Shown: positions 17,201 through 25,678, numbered from the stretch's first letter. The stretch: 64,000 nt of DNA from CAYNWT01 sp964450955 (GCA_964450955.1 CAYVFI010000002.1:244305-308304); one strand, 5' to 3'. A program made the numbers and translations. Notes: a model not told the origin generated them from the sequence alone.

Positions 17201-17771
17201 GTGCCAGATAGACGGTTCCAAACGCCCCTTGCCCCAGCACGCGCTCGAGTTCAAAGCGTTCAAGGCGTTGTACCGACATCGGTTTGCCAGCGTCACCTGA
17301 CGCAACGCTTTGTGACAACAGGGTGTTTTGTGTTTCGGAACCGTCGCTGCTGATACCGGAAACAAAAGTCGCTGCATCCGTTCCAGCTTGATTGTCGGGA
17401 GTGCCAGGGGTCGCTATCGAACCAGCATTAGTTTCCACGACTGTGTTCTGGCCATCCGTATTCTGAACCCCGGTGGCATCGGTACCAGAGTCATCATTGG
17501 CGGCAATGGTTTGATCGTTGTCGGCCAGCGAAGGTTCGACAACAGTTACATCATTTCCTGTTGTGCTCTCTGCGGTCGGTGCGTCCGCAACCGTGGCGTC
17601 GTCATCACTTAACGGATCCAGCACCGTTGCCGAACCCGCCTCCAATGGATCGATGACCGTGTGCGAGTCATCGTCTGATCGATGAGTCGCAGTTTGATCG
17701 GTGTCTGTTTGCGATTGCTTCGAATCCGATAGGGTCTTGTCGGAATCGCCTGGTTGGTGTGTTCCTGACAT
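14295..17771 (-). CDS. Transmembrane Ser/Thr protein kinase fused to FGE/SUMF1-like domain
   Basis: 1158 residues. Residues 1-165 are a Thr/Asp-rich disordered tail with repeated TVxD-like motifs (T38VID, T49VLD, T60VAD, T76VVE). The kinase domain covers about 173-440: GQGAFG loop, Lys202 in VAIK, HRDIKPDN at 294-301, DFG at 314-316, GTPAYMSPEQ at 335-344; all catalytic residues are present. A transmembrane helix lies at about 459-483. A helical middle follows. The last about 240 residues are formylglycine-generating-enzyme-like: FLMGSPDGEN, MHEITVGQFRAF, RLPTSAEWEYAARGG, LGNVTEWC, RGGSF, VGFRIAR. The Cys pair used by true FGE is not evident, so this domain is probably a binding module. It is likely a receptor-type kinase. 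Confidence 0.92.
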   Translation of the reverse strand: MSGTHQPGDSDKTLSDSKQSQTDTDQTATHRSDDDSHTVIDPLEAGSATVLDPLSDDDATVADAPTAESTTGNDVTVVEPSLADNDQTIAANDDSGTDATGVQNTDGQNTVVETNAGSIATPGTPDNQAGTDAATFVSGISSDGSETQNTLLSQSVASGDAGKPMSVQRLERFELERVLGQGAFGTVYLARDPRLDRRVAIKVAKTGLLNSQGDIDRFNREARAAASLRHPNIVPVYEVGQIKGATYIVYEFIEGRTLKALMKERGAMQPAEAVELMTCLARALDYAHCNAIIHRDIKPDNILIDPDGQPHIADFGLARNQEKDATRTREGTLMGTPAYMSPEQASGQVSKIDHRSDIWSLGIILDEMLTGRRAFSGTVVEVLTAVQTQPVKAIRTVNANLPIDLETICLKCVDGDPQQRFQSAGDLADELTLWSGGEPITLRRISWGERLTRWVKRNPLVAMLLATIFLTLTAGAAVSSWFAYQATNRANELVKERDARAGVQLTTVLKAESGAVRPLLDGLEDYKDDMNLLERLQDDNMFGPVREQRRRAMLVRRFTSDGERRSAESKRLADWLLDVQDVDEFLVVRDELAVDQTTLSDDLWAKLGDSTQGYDRRLRAAVALAAYEASSNKWPEHAEAVKSTLLADTLQVSQWSNALRPIRDHLLEPLKQSFKREGDRGSAAVALATLYEDSESRLVDLIPDAEPGQLGVLIRTLRDMDRPGDLARRLKRTYPESATDERRDTEDRQRANHVVALLEAGQLVLAKNELAMPSRNGVRSYVIHRASLAKLNTDTLFRFLRTETAPHLLRTAILALAGYGESDIGHLERNDRTAELLRLYHRHPDAGVHASIAYLLRKWERPELDEANKALQSLQWPTDDRRWHHSRSGIVFSIFRNSPAFLMGSPDGENFPAPPEEKLHSRKIGRSFAISMHEITVGQFRAFKDNRKWDGSNITDNHPANHVNWWDAAHFCNQLSQSEDMPESGLCYLQSTVDKAAWNAHPDVVNRFAYRLPTSAEWEYAARGGTETRRHFGSGTGLLDSYAWTGSRSLTQPKQIGLLLPNQFGLFDSLGNVTEWCQTWHSETDRATKVVEGSRIGGLLDGFEGEKARYFQRDYRGGSFQEAENFVFESLRYDSAESMQNKSDRVGFRIARTLPGAE

Positions 17772-17982
17772 GATTGCTCCAAGGCAAAAACAAGTCCACC
17801 GAACAACGCTGGCTCAAAGAGTTCAGCCCGCTGTACGTCCCCTTGTGAACCTATTCTGCAAAAGCCGTAGAAAACTGACCACCATGAAAGATATTTCTTC
17901 ATGGGGGGCTTTGAAGGATGTACCTGGGCGGGTTCGTCTTTATGCTAGAAGCCAAAGTGCTTTCTACTTCGGAGATCTTCAG

Positions 17983-18729
17983 ATGCGTCCTCAGAGAACT
18001 GTCGTCACTCTACTACTCCTTGCCGTAGCGACTGGAGCTGCCGTTTCCCAGGATGGGAAGAAGATGGACGAGGATGGGTTCAAGCCACTGTTTAACGGCA
18101 AGAACTTCAACGGGTGGGTGCAGCAGGGAGGTGTGGCAAAATATCGTGTTGAGGGTGATGTCATCGTTGGCGAAGCTGTCGCAGGAACCCCAAACAGTTT
18201 CATGTGCACGAAGACGCTTTATCGAAACTTCGTCCTGGAATACGAATACAAATGCGATAGCACTTTAAACTCGGGAGTCCAGTTCCGCAGCAATTCCTAC
18301 CCCGTCGACCAAATTGAACTTGTTGATGGCGGCAAAGAGAAGAAGATTCAGAAGGGGCGTGTTCACGGTTACCAGGTCGAAATCGATCCCAACAAGCCAG
18401 AACGGATGTGGAGCGGCGGCATTTACGACGAAGCTCGACGCGGTTGGTTGTTCCCGGGTGCTCGCGGTGGCGATGCCAAGGCATTTACTGAAGCGGGCAA
18501 GAAAGCGTACAAGACCGGCGAGTGGAACAAGGTTCGTGTCGAGTGCAACGGCCAGCACATTCGCACGTGGCTAAACGGAATCCCGCGAGCTGACTTTAAA
18601 GATAGCCTCACAGCCAAAGGTTTTATCGCTTTGCAGGTTCACGGTGTCGGCAAAAGCAAGGACGCTGTCGGCAAACTAGTCATGTGGCGGAACCTGAAGA
18701 TTAAAATTCTGCCAGACCAAAAGCAGTAG
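17983..18729 (+). CDS. Secreted DUF1080 (3-keto-disaccharide hydrolase-like) protein
   Basis: A 248-residue exported protein. The ATG at 17983 has GGAG 8 nt upstream and starts a signal peptide (residues 1-22, VATGAAVSQ). The frame is open to 17701 but lacks coding character there. The mature part is a concanavalin-like beta-sandwich of the DUF1080 family: GFKPLFNGKNFNGW near the N-terminus, SGVQFRS, HGYQVEID, SGGIYDEARRGWL, NKVRVECNGQHIRTWLNG and GFIALQVHG, all in the usual order. The family hydrolyses glycosidic or 3-keto sugar bonds and is heavily expanded in Planctomycetes. The substrate cannot be told. It is divergent from the kinase-FGE gene. Confidence 0.9.
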   Translation: MRPQRTVVTLLLLAVATGAAVSQDGKKMDEDGFKPLFNGKNFNGWVQQGGVAKYRVEGDVIVGEAVAGTPNSFMCTKTLYRNFVLEYEYKCDSTLNSGVQFRSNSYPVDQIELVDGGKEKKIQKGRVHGYQVEIDPNKPERMWSGGIYDEARRGWLFPGARGGDAKAFTEAGKKAYKTGEWNKVRVECNGQHIRTWLNGIPRADFKDSLTAKGFIALQVHGVGKSKDAVGKLVMWRNLKIKILPDQKQ

Positions 18730-18878
18730 TGGTACCAGGCGTTCAGGAGCTCGGCGTCACTCTGCACGCTGAGCTCCCGCACTTCCTGCGACCGCTGTCG
18801 GGCGGCTTTTCCTCTCGACAACCCTCCGGTAAGCCTGCTAAGTAAAGAGTTCTCCAGGAACCTCCACTTGAGCAGACC

Positions 18879-19889
18879 ATGACTAAGTATCTCGTCACCG
18901 GCGCGGCCGGGTTTATCGGCTTCCACACCGCGCAGAAACTTTTGGCTCAGGGCCATGAGGTCGTTGGCCTCGATTGCGTTAACGACTATTACGACGTGAC
19001 GCTTAAGGAAGCTCGTATTGAGAAACTTTCCGGCGAACCCAACTACCGGCTGGAACGTATCGGACTGGAAGACGCCGATGCAATCATGGGTTTGCATAAG
19101 TCAGAGAAGTTTGATTGCGTTATCAATCTGGCCGCCCAGGCCGGCGTTCGGTACTCCATCGAGAACCCCAACGCGTACGTGGTCAGCAATCTGGTTGGTT
19201 TCGTGAACATCCTGGAAGCCTGCCGACACACGGATGTTGGCCACCTGGTTTACGCGTCTTCAAGTTCTGTTTACGGAACCAATACCAGGATTCCGTTCGC
19301 GACCGAAGACAGTGTCGATCACCCAATCAGTCTCTACGCTGCCACCAAGAAGTCCAACGAACTGATGGCTCACACCTACAGCCACTTGTACCAGCTGCCG
19401 ACCACAGGTCTACGGTTCTTCACCGTTTACGGACCGTGGGGACGCCCCGACATGGCGATGTTTCTGTTTACAAAGGCGATCCTTGAGGGCCGCAGCATTG
19501 ATGTCTACAACCACGGTAAGATGCGACGCGACTTCACATACATTGACGATATTGTTGAAGGGGTCATTCGAACCGCCAACAGCGTTCCCGCCGCTCGACC
19601 AGAACTGAAAGACGAAGAAATTTGCCCCTCAGTCAGCCGCGCTCCCTATCGCGTCTACAACATCGGCAACAACGAACCGGTCGAACTCATGCGGATGATT
19701 GAGGTCATCGAAGATACACTCGGCATGAAGGCCAGGAAGAACATGATGGCCATCCAGCCGGGCGATGTCCCTCAAACCTACGCTGACATCGACGCGTTGA
19801 TGAACGACGTTGGTTTCAAGCCTGCGACGCCAATTGAAGACGGGGTAAAAGCATTCGTCGATTGGTACCGCGATTTCTACGGAGTGTAG
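18879..19889 (+). CDS. NAD-dependent sugar-nucleotide epimerase, UDP-glucuronate 4-epimerase-like
   Basis: A 336-residue short-chain dehydrogenase/reductase of the extended type. The Rossmann loop is GAAGFIG at residues 8-14. The catalytic Ser appears in YASSSSVYG, the YxxxK pair in YAATKKSNE, and the substrate region in GLRFFTVYGPWGRPDMA and RRDFTYIDDIVEGV. Length, the insertion DCVNDYYDVTLKEARI after the second strand, and the PWGRPDMA motif match UDP-glucuronate/UDP-galacturonate 4-epimerases (LpsL/Cap1J type) that feed capsule, LPS or exopolysaccharide. A dTDP- or UDP-hexose epimerase of another specificity is possible. It is a single gene between DUF1080 and the convergent sulfatase maturase. 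Confidence 0.88.
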   Translation: MTKYLVTGAAGFIGFHTAQKLLAQGHEVVGLDCVNDYYDVTLKEARIEKLSGEPNYRLERIGLEDADAIMGLHKSEKFDCVINLAAQAGVRYSIENPNAYVVSNLVGFVNILEACRHTDVGHLVYASSSSVYGTNTRIPFATEDSVDHPISLYAATKKSNELMAHTYSHLYQLPTTGLRFFTVYGPWGRPDMAMFLFTKAILEGRSIDVYNHGKMRRDFTYIDDIVEGVIRTANSVPAARPELKDEEICPSVSRAPYRVYNIGNNEPVELMRMIEVIEDTLGMKARKNMMAIQPGDVPQTYADIDALMNDVGFKPATPIEDGVKAFVDWYRDFYGV

Positions 19890-19939
19890 TGCAATCTGAT
19901 CTAAGGCCGCCGGACCACAAGGGTTCCAGCAAGGGCCCG

Positions 19940-21238
19940 TCACCCGCAGCACTTTTTCAATTTTCGTCCGGAACCGCAGGGGCACGGCTGGTTTCTTCCT
20001 GGAGAACCGGGCCCGTTGCTGCTACGCATGACGCCTGCTGCTGGCCGACCGGCTTTTAGTTCGATGGCCATCTTCTTCATCAACGGGTCAATGTGGTTGA
20101 AGAACGCTCGGTAGCCTTCGCACAGGTAGTTCAAACCTTCTTCGCCGTCTGGCGTTTTGATGAACCGGTTCTTTGGGCACTCGCCGTTGCACGCAAACTT
20201 CACCTCACAATCCTGACAGTACTGCGGCAGGGTTGCGGATTTCGCATTCGCGAACTGCAATTGTCGTTTACTGTTGGCAAGCTCCAGCAACGGCGTCTCT
20301 GCGATATTGCCCAGCTTGTACTCCGGTTCGACAAAGTGGTCACAACTGTAAAGGTCACCGTTGTGTTCAATCGCAAGCGCTCGCCCGCAATCTTTCTTGA
20401 ACACACACAGTGACGGTTCCAGCCCCATCCACGCGCTCAGCGCCTGGTCGAATATCTGGATGAAGACCTTCCCAATATCACGCCGTTTCCACTCGTCGAA
20501 AATCGCGACCAGGAACCGACCAAACTGATCTGGCAATACACTGCGAGAACTCACAAGGTGTTCGTGCGGATGATCGCCCTCAGCAGCGGGCCCCTCAGGA
20601 TGCTGCCCCACACCGCGCCGTTCGACAATTGGAATGAACTGAAAAAATTTCGCTCCACAATCACGCAAGTATGTGTAAACACGTTTGCCGTGATCACCAT
20701 TGTGCCGGTTCACGCAAACCAGAACATTGAATTCTACGCCAGCCGCTTTGAACTGCTTCATCGCGTTTAGCGTTGCCGCGAAGGTCGGGTCGCCCTTCTT
20801 GTCGTATCGATAACGATCGTGCAATTCCGCCGGACCATCCATCGACAGACCAATCAGGAAGTTGTTGTCCTTGAAGAACCGGCACCACTGCTCATCAATC
20901 AGAACCCCGTTTGTCTGGAACGCATTTTCAACGCATGCGCCGTCCGGACAATACTGTGCCTGGAATTCAACCGCCCGTTTGAAAAATTCGACGCCCAGCA
21001 GTGTTGGCTCTCCGCCCTGCCAGGCAAATGTGATTGTCTTTGCGTTCGCCGGCTGTGCCTTGATGTACTGACGAACGAACGATTCCAGCTGCTGGTCGGT
21101 CATCTTCCAGCGCTCGTGGTCGTCGTATAGCCGTTCCTTATGCAGGTAGTAGCAGTACTCACAATCCAGATTGCAGATCGGACCAATCGGCTTGGCCATC
21201 ACGTGCAGTCCAGAGGTCTTAAAGTCTAAGGCGTCCAT
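19940..21238 (-). CDS. Anaerobic sulfatase-maturating enzyme (radical SAM/SPASM) with SEC-C tail
   Basis: A 432-residue radical SAM protein that converts a Cys or Ser in sulfatases to formylglycine without oxygen. The start MDALDFKTSGLHVMAKP fits the family; an upstream frame to 21286 is not family-like. The radical SAM cluster is CNLDCEYCYY (Cys22, Cys26, Cys29), followed by TFAWQGGEPTLLG and NAFQTNGVLID. The SPASM-type auxiliary cluster cysteines appear in KDCGRALAIEHNGDLYSCDH and CQDCEVKFACNGECPKNRF. The last about 20 residues are a SEC-C zinc motif (PCPCGSGRKLKKCCG), likely a docking element. No sulfatase gene is adjacent. Confidence 0.93.
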   Translation of the reverse strand: MDALDFKTSGLHVMAKPIGPICNLDCEYCYYLHKERLYDDHERWKMTDQQLESFVRQYIKAQPANAKTITFAWQGGEPTLLGVEFFKRAVEFQAQYCPDGACVENAFQTNGVLIDEQWCRFFKDNNFLIGLSMDGPAELHDRYRYDKKGDPTFAATLNAMKQFKAAGVEFNVLVCVNRHNGDHGKRVYTYLRDCGAKFFQFIPIVERRGVGQHPEGPAAEGDHPHEHLVSSRSVLPDQFGRFLVAIFDEWKRRDIGKVFIQIFDQALSAWMGLEPSLCVFKKDCGRALAIEHNGDLYSCDHFVEPEYKLGNIAETPLLELANSKRQLQFANAKSATLPQYCQDCEVKFACNGECPKNRFIKTPDGEEGLNYLCEGYRAFFNHIDPLMKKMAIELKAGRPAAGVMRSSNGPGSPGRNQPCPCGSGRKLKKCCG

Positions 21239-21335
21239 CACGGCATCGTAGTACAACCGTCTGCACTTGTATGCCGCGGGCGACAACCGGCTATTGGCGC
21301 AGGAATGTCTGGTTCGGGCGACAGGAGACCAGATT

Positions 21336-21980
21336 CTACGGTGCCGGGATACTCATCGCCGACGGCGAATCCCCAAGGACAACTCTCAGACGTCTCAGCG
21401 CTCGGAGGTATCGCATGCCGGCGGCAGCGGCGGACAGGCCGAGCGCTTCAGCCACTTCGCCGTTACCAAGCTCCTCGAAATGCCGCATCAAAATAATGTC
21501 GCGATCGTCTTCGGAAAGCTGTTCAATCGCGGTCAGAAATCGTGCCCGAAGTTCACGACGGATGTTTTCAGCGGCCGGCGTCAGTTCGTCATCACGCAGC
21601 TGAGCAGCAAGGTTCAGCGACGATCGATCCGCAAACTGCGGGCTCTCTAAAGGCTGCTCGCGATCAATACTTCGCCGCTGCGCTTCGCGGTGCCGACGGT
21701 GCATGTCGATAATGCGGTCCTTGGCCAACTGACGTAGCCACAGGTGAAACGGCATTTTTGGTTCGCGTAAATAGTCGTTCAAGCGGCGACTCGCCTCAAA
21801 CATGACATCCTGAACCACATCGCTGGCATCAACGCGTCGAGCCAAAGCGCGATCCATTCGCATGCGGACCAGTCGCTTTAACGCGTCACGGTGCCGGTTC
21901 ATTAACCGATTCACCGCCCCGGCGTCGCCTTCATCGGCTCCGTTAAGCAACTGCACGGTTTCTTCGGACTGTGGCCACAT
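21336..21980 (-). CDS. ECF-type RNA polymerase sigma factor (planctomycete type)
   Basis: 214 residues. Region 2 is DALKRLVRMRMDRALARRVD, ASDVVQDVMFEASRRL and the RQLAKDRIIDMHRRH helix. Region 4 is LSEDDRDIILMRHFEELGN, then GEVAEALGLSAAAAGMRYLR, a helix-turn-helix for the -35 element. The insertion of Arg-rich text between the regions is typical of the large planctomycete ECF group. It is the last gene of a tight operon: 6 nt after the small CxxC protein gene and downstream of the FHA kinase, with no anti-sigma factor of the usual membrane type. Control through the kinase is inferred from this linkage. Confidence 0.9.
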   Translation of the reverse strand: MWPQSEETVQLLNGADEGDAGAVNRLMNRHRDALKRLVRMRMDRALARRVDASDVVQDVMFEASRRLNDYLREPKMPFHLWLRQLAKDRIIDMHRRHREAQRRSIDREQPLESPQFADRSSLNLAAQLRDDELTPAAENIRRELRARFLTAIEQLSEDDRDIILMRHFEELGNGEVAEALGLSAAAAGMRYLRALRRLRVVLGDSPSAMSIPAP

Positions 21981-21986
21981 ACCCGA

Positions 21987-22352
21987 TCATACATCCTTGC
22001 TGCTGGAACGGCGGAATTCGGGTAGCGGATATTCGTTAATGGGAATGCCGGCTCCCTGCAATTCCTGAAGCCGCCGCCAGCCACGCGTCATCAACACTTC
22101 ACGCTGTTTTACGTACTCAACATCCAACTCACGCTTGTCGAATGCACCTTCCACCACGACCGGTTCGAACCCATCGTCAACAATGAACTGAGCCTCTGAC
22201 GGATTGCATCTTAAATGTCTTTCCGGAGCAGCCAGCAACGCACGCGCGGTGATTTCGCCGATTACAAATCGCAGGTACAAATCGCTAACGGTTATGTTCT
22301 CGACTTCTTCGCCGCAGACTTCGCAGATGTAACCCTGATCGCAAAGAACCAT
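21987..22352 (-). CDS. Small CxxC protein between kinase and sigma factor, unrecognised
   Basis: A 121-residue protein. The ATG at 22352 lies 4 nt after the kinase stop codon, and its own stop is 6 nt before the sigma factor start, so the three genes are almost certainly co-translated. The N-terminus has a CxxC (YICEVCGEEV) and an isolated Cys at residue 4, with another in HLRCNPSE, which could bind zinc. The rest is strand-helix text: FVIGEITARALLAAPE, VEYVKQREVLMTRGWRRLQE. No family recognised. Position suggests a link in signalling between the kinase and sigma factor (for example a phosphorylatable adaptor), but the sequence alone does not show it. Confidence 0.75.
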   Translation of the reverse strand: MVLCDQGYICEVCGEEVENITVSDLYLRFVIGEITARALLAAPERHLRCNPSEAQFIVDDGFEPVVVEGAFDKRELDVEYVKQREVLMTRGWRRLQELQGAGIPINEYPLPEFRRSSSKDV

Positions 22353-22356
22353 GCGG

Positions 22357-24072
22357 CTACCCAAAGACCATGTACAGCACGACGATAAGAAAAATCGCTA
22401 TCCCGCCGACAGCAACAAACGGGACCCAACCAGGCCCCGAACGCTTTTTGTTGACGCTGCCATCGTCAATGACGTACGCCTTGTTCTCGCCAAGCCGCAG
22501 TTCATCTCCTGCCGACATGACCCAGTGATCGACCGAGCCACCATTAACGAAGGTTCCGTTACGACTGCCAAGATCGCGCAGGCTCCAGTGCCCCGCATCC
22601 CAGCTTAACTGACAATGTTGACCAGAGATGCCGCGAGCATCGATGGCGATGTCGCAGTTGCCTGTTCGGCCAAGAACTATGGTCGATTTCCGCAGCGGAA
22701 TTGCAGCTCCTCCGTCCGCCGGTCTTAAGTACCAGCCCGCCGGCACACTGCTTGCAGCCGCTTCCACCGCTGTTGCCGGAGGTTCGTGCGGACGAACAGT
22801 TGGCGGCATCGGAGTTCTACGCCGTTGAGCCTCCGTGACGGCTGGCGTTTCGCCGTGACCAACCTGTGTATCAATTTCGGCCTGCAGTCCGGTTCCTGAT
22901 CGTCCAATCAAACCCGAACTGCCCGTGATACTTGATGACGAACGCCGCTGCCTGGCTTTGCGTTTTTCAACACTGTCACGTTTGGCTTTCGCCTGACGGG
23001 CTCGCAGCGTCACAATCTTGCGGAAGTCAAAATTCAGGTTCCGCTTAACCGCGTAAGGATGCAAGGCCTTGGCGACTTCCAACGCGGACTGATACCGCTT
23101 GCTCGGGTCCTTTTCCATCATCTTGCGAACGATCGCCGCCAGACCTTCATCCAAATCCGGTTTGTGTTCCAGAATATCCCTGGGCGGCAACGTTCGGTGC
23201 GCTTCCAGCTTGGCGACCGTGGTCTTTTGCGGGAACGGCAACTTCCCGGTCAATGCCAGGTACAGGGTTCCGCCCAGAGAGTAGATGTCTGTTGTCGGAT
23301 TAACTTTCCCACTATCGAGCGATTGTTCCGGAGAGATAAAGTCAGGCGTTCCGAGACAATCGTGGCCGAAAATCATGGCTAGTGAGAACTCATCGTCGGC
23401 GTCGTCTTCAACCAAAGCCAATCCAAAGTCCAGTAGCTTGGCCGTGCCATCTTTCGCGACAAGAAAGTTCGCCGGTTTGACGTCCCGATGAATGATGCCT
23501 TTCTTGTGACCGGCATGCAGCCCTAAGGCAACCTGTTGGATAATGGAACACGCCATGTTAACGGCAACCGGACCGTTAATCGCGACCAGTTCGTGCAGGC
23601 TGACACCGCGAACCAATTCCATCACCATGAACGTCACAGCACCAGTCGTATCGAACCGGTATGTTTTCACAATGTTGGGATGATCCAGCAACATCCCCGC
23701 GCGGGCTTCCATCTCAAGACGAGTCAGCATGCCGGCATCGAGAGCGTGCTCATTCGCCAGAATCTTTAATGCAACCTTTGTTTTCTCCTGCGGGTCTTCA
23801 GCAATGTAGATGGCGCCCATTCCACCCACGCCCAGAATCTCGCGGATCTTGTAGCGATCGATCAGGAAGCCGCGATAACGACCTTCCAATAATCGATCAG
23901 CCTGGAACGGCGTAATGACGCGTTCTCGAACAAGCTTGTTGGCTACATGCTTCGCACTTGGCAGCGAGTTTAGGTCAAATGCCTGACACGCTTTGTCGAC
24001 CTGCGCAGCACTCATCAACTTGCTGCGTTTGAGCAAATCCAGAAAGCTACTTATTACCTGAACTTCGGGCAT
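22357..24072 (-). CDS. Ser/Thr protein kinase with C-terminal FHA domain and membrane anchor
   Basis: 571 residues. An N-terminal helical region (1-65, with FLDLLKRSKLMS and VRERVITPFQADRLL) is common in planctomycete kinases. The kinase domain follows: GVGGMG loop at 81-86, Lys103, HRDVKPANF from 195, DFG 215-217, GTPDFISPEQ from 241, all catalytic residues present. A basic Ser/Arg-rich and Pro-rich linker leads to an FHA domain at about 460-540 with its canonical residues (LGRTGNCD, GISGQHCQLS, DLGSRNGTFVNGG), which binds phosphothreonine. A last transmembrane helix at about 546-570 anchors it with both domains in the cytoplasm. It is the first gene of the kinase, CxxC, sigma factor operon, divergent from mnmE. 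Confidence 0.93.
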   Translation of the reverse strand: MPEVQVISSFLDLLKRSKLMSAAQVDKACQAFDLNSLPSAKHVANKLVRERVITPFQADRLLEGRYRGFLIDRYKIREILGVGGMGAIYIAEDPQEKTKVALKILANEHALDAGMLTRLEMEARAGMLLDHPNIVKTYRFDTTGAVTFMVMELVRGVSLHELVAINGPVAVNMACSIIQQVALGLHAGHKKGIIHRDVKPANFLVAKDGTAKLLDFGLALVEDDADDEFSLAMIFGHDCLGTPDFISPEQSLDSGKVNPTTDIYSLGGTLYLALTGKLPFPQKTTVAKLEAHRTLPPRDILEHKPDLDEGLAAIVRKMMEKDPSKRYQSALEVAKALHPYAVKRNLNFDFRKIVTLRARQAKAKRDSVEKRKARQRRSSSSITGSSGLIGRSGTGLQAEIDTQVGHGETPAVTEAQRRRTPMPPTVRPHEPPATAVEAAASSVPAGWYLRPADGGAAIPLRKSTIVLGRTGNCDIAIDARGISGQHCQLSWDAGHWSLRDLGSRNGTFVNGGSVDHWVMSAGDELRLGENKAYVIDDGSVNKKRSGPGWVPFVAVGGIAIFLIVVLYMVFG

Positions 24073-24307
24073 GGCGCGTATCTGAGTTCGGTTCCACCGG
24101 CCCGGTGAGAAAGATGTCGTTTGATTCTACGCCACAACGAATTCCATTGCATCAGCAGACGGTTTGTCGCCGCCGCAAATCTGCATCTCAGCACCACCAA
24201 ATCTCATGTAAACACGATCACGCCGCAAAAACGTTGCGAAAAAGCACCATCGACGCCCTCACCATTCTGCTATTTTGCTGGTCCATTCTGCCGAAATACA
24301 AGATCTC

Positions 24308-25678
24308 ATGCCCCTGGAATTCGAAGACACTATCGCCGCGCTCGCTTCAGCCCCCGGTCCGGCCGAACGCGGAATCATCCGCCTCAGTGGCGATGCGGTT
24401 GTGCAAAGCCTTGCGGGGCACTTCACTCCATTGGTCGAGCCAACTTTAAAGCCTGCGCGGCGAGCCCAAAGATATCCCGGCGTGTTCCATCTGAACGCCA
24501 TCGACCAACAACTACCAACCAGCCTGTTGCTGTGGCCAACAAAACGAAGTTACACAGGCCAACCGATGGCCGAACTGCACACCATTGGTTCGCCTCCGCT
24601 GCTGGAAGCCATGCTCGCGCAACTGTACGACGCTGGAGTTCGCCCGGCGCAGAATGGTGAGTTTACCCTTCGAGCGTTTCTTTCCGGCCGCATTGACCTG
24701 GTTCAGGCAGAAGCTGTTTTGGGTGTGATCGATTCAACCGATCAACAACAAATGCAACGCGCGCTTAAGCAATTGGGGGGAGGCGTGTCCGGAAAGCTGG
24801 CGACGACACGTGCAGAACTCATCGCGATCCTGGGCGACCTGGAAGCGGGGCTGGATTTTGTTGAAGAAGACATCGAGTTCATCCCGCAGGACGTGATGAT
24901 TAAGCGACTGAACGTCGCGATCGAACGCCTACAGCAACTCGCCAGTTCAGCTGATAGCCGAATGGAATCGACCAACACCATCGCGGTCACTCTGGCCGGA
25001 TTGCCTAACGCTGGCAAGAGCACCATGTTTAACGCGTTGGCCGAATCGGACGTGGCTCTCGTTTCCGAAGTCGCCGGAACTACACGCGACTATCTGACAA
25101 TTGACATCGATTGTGATGGGCTTGCTGTTCGACTCATCGATACCGCCGGTCAGGAAACAACGGCATCCCCGATCATGCAGATCGCTCAACAGCATCGCAG
25201 CGAACAGCTTCAGGAATCACAGCTTATCGTCTGGTGTTCGGCTGCGGATCTGACCCCCGCTGAACAAGCGCAAAACCTGGCGCTCCGCACGCAACTGGCC
25301 AACGATGGTCATTTTGTTCTCCACATCCGCACAAAAAGCGACCTGCGAAAAGACGATATACCGGACGGTTCCGTCCACGTCTGCGCATTCACCGGCGAAG
25401 GTCTGCCGCGACTCAGAACCACAATTGCCACCCTGCTGCGAACCCACTCACCCGAAGGTGAACTCATCGGTTCCACCGGCGCGCGGTGTTATCAATTATT
25501 GGGTTCTGCCATCACGTCATTAAGCAACGCCCGCGACGCTGCCACCGGCCGACTAGGCGACGAACTAGTCGCCATCGAACTCCGCGCCGCACTGGAAAGC
25601 ATCGGGCTGGTCTTGGGCACCGTCTATACCGACGACATTCTGGACCACATCTTCAGCAACTTCTGCATTGGCAAATAG
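24308..25678 (+). CDS. mnmE: tRNA uridine-5-carboxymethylaminomethyl modification GTPase MnmE (TrmE)
   Basis: 456 residues. With MnmG it installs the cmnm5 group at wobble U34 of tRNAs. The start MPLEFEDTIAALAS at 24308 is the family-typical N-terminus. The N-terminal folate-binding domain contains ERGIIRLSG and NGEFTLRAFLSGRIDLVQAE. The inserted G domain has G1 GLPNAGKST at 231-239, G2 in VAGTTRDYLT, G3 DTAG at 278-281, and TKSD at 342-345 in place of NKxD, a mild deviation. The C-terminus ends FCIGK with the catalytic cysteine. The length matches the family. Confidence 0.96.
   Translation: MPLEFEDTIAALASAPGPAERGIIRLSGDAVVQSLAGHFTPLVEPTLKPARRAQRYPGVFHLNAIDQQLPTSLLLWPTKRSYTGQPMAELHTIGSPPLLEAMLAQLYDAGVRPAQNGEFTLRAFLSGRIDLVQAEAVLGVIDSTDQQQMQRALKQLGGGVSGKLATTRAELIAILGDLEAGLDFVEEDIEFIPQDVMIKRLNVAIERLQQLASSADSRMESTNTIAVTLAGLPNAGKSTMFNALAESDVALVSEVAGTTRDYLTIDIDCDGLAVRLIDTAGQETTASPIMQIAQQHRSEQLQESQLIVWCSAADLTPAEQAQNLALRTQLANDGHFVLHIRTKSDLRKDDIPDGSVHVCAFTGEGLPRLRTTIATLLRTHSPEGELIGSTGARCYQLLGSAITSLSNARDAATGRLGDELVAIELRAALESIGLVLGTVYTDDILDHIFSNFCIGK

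Noticed and set aside
17881..17906. Hairpin CCATGAA..TTCATGG upstream of the DUF1080 gene as a riboswitch or terminator
   Set aside because: The stem is short and AT-rich, has no T-run and no recognisable riboswitch core.
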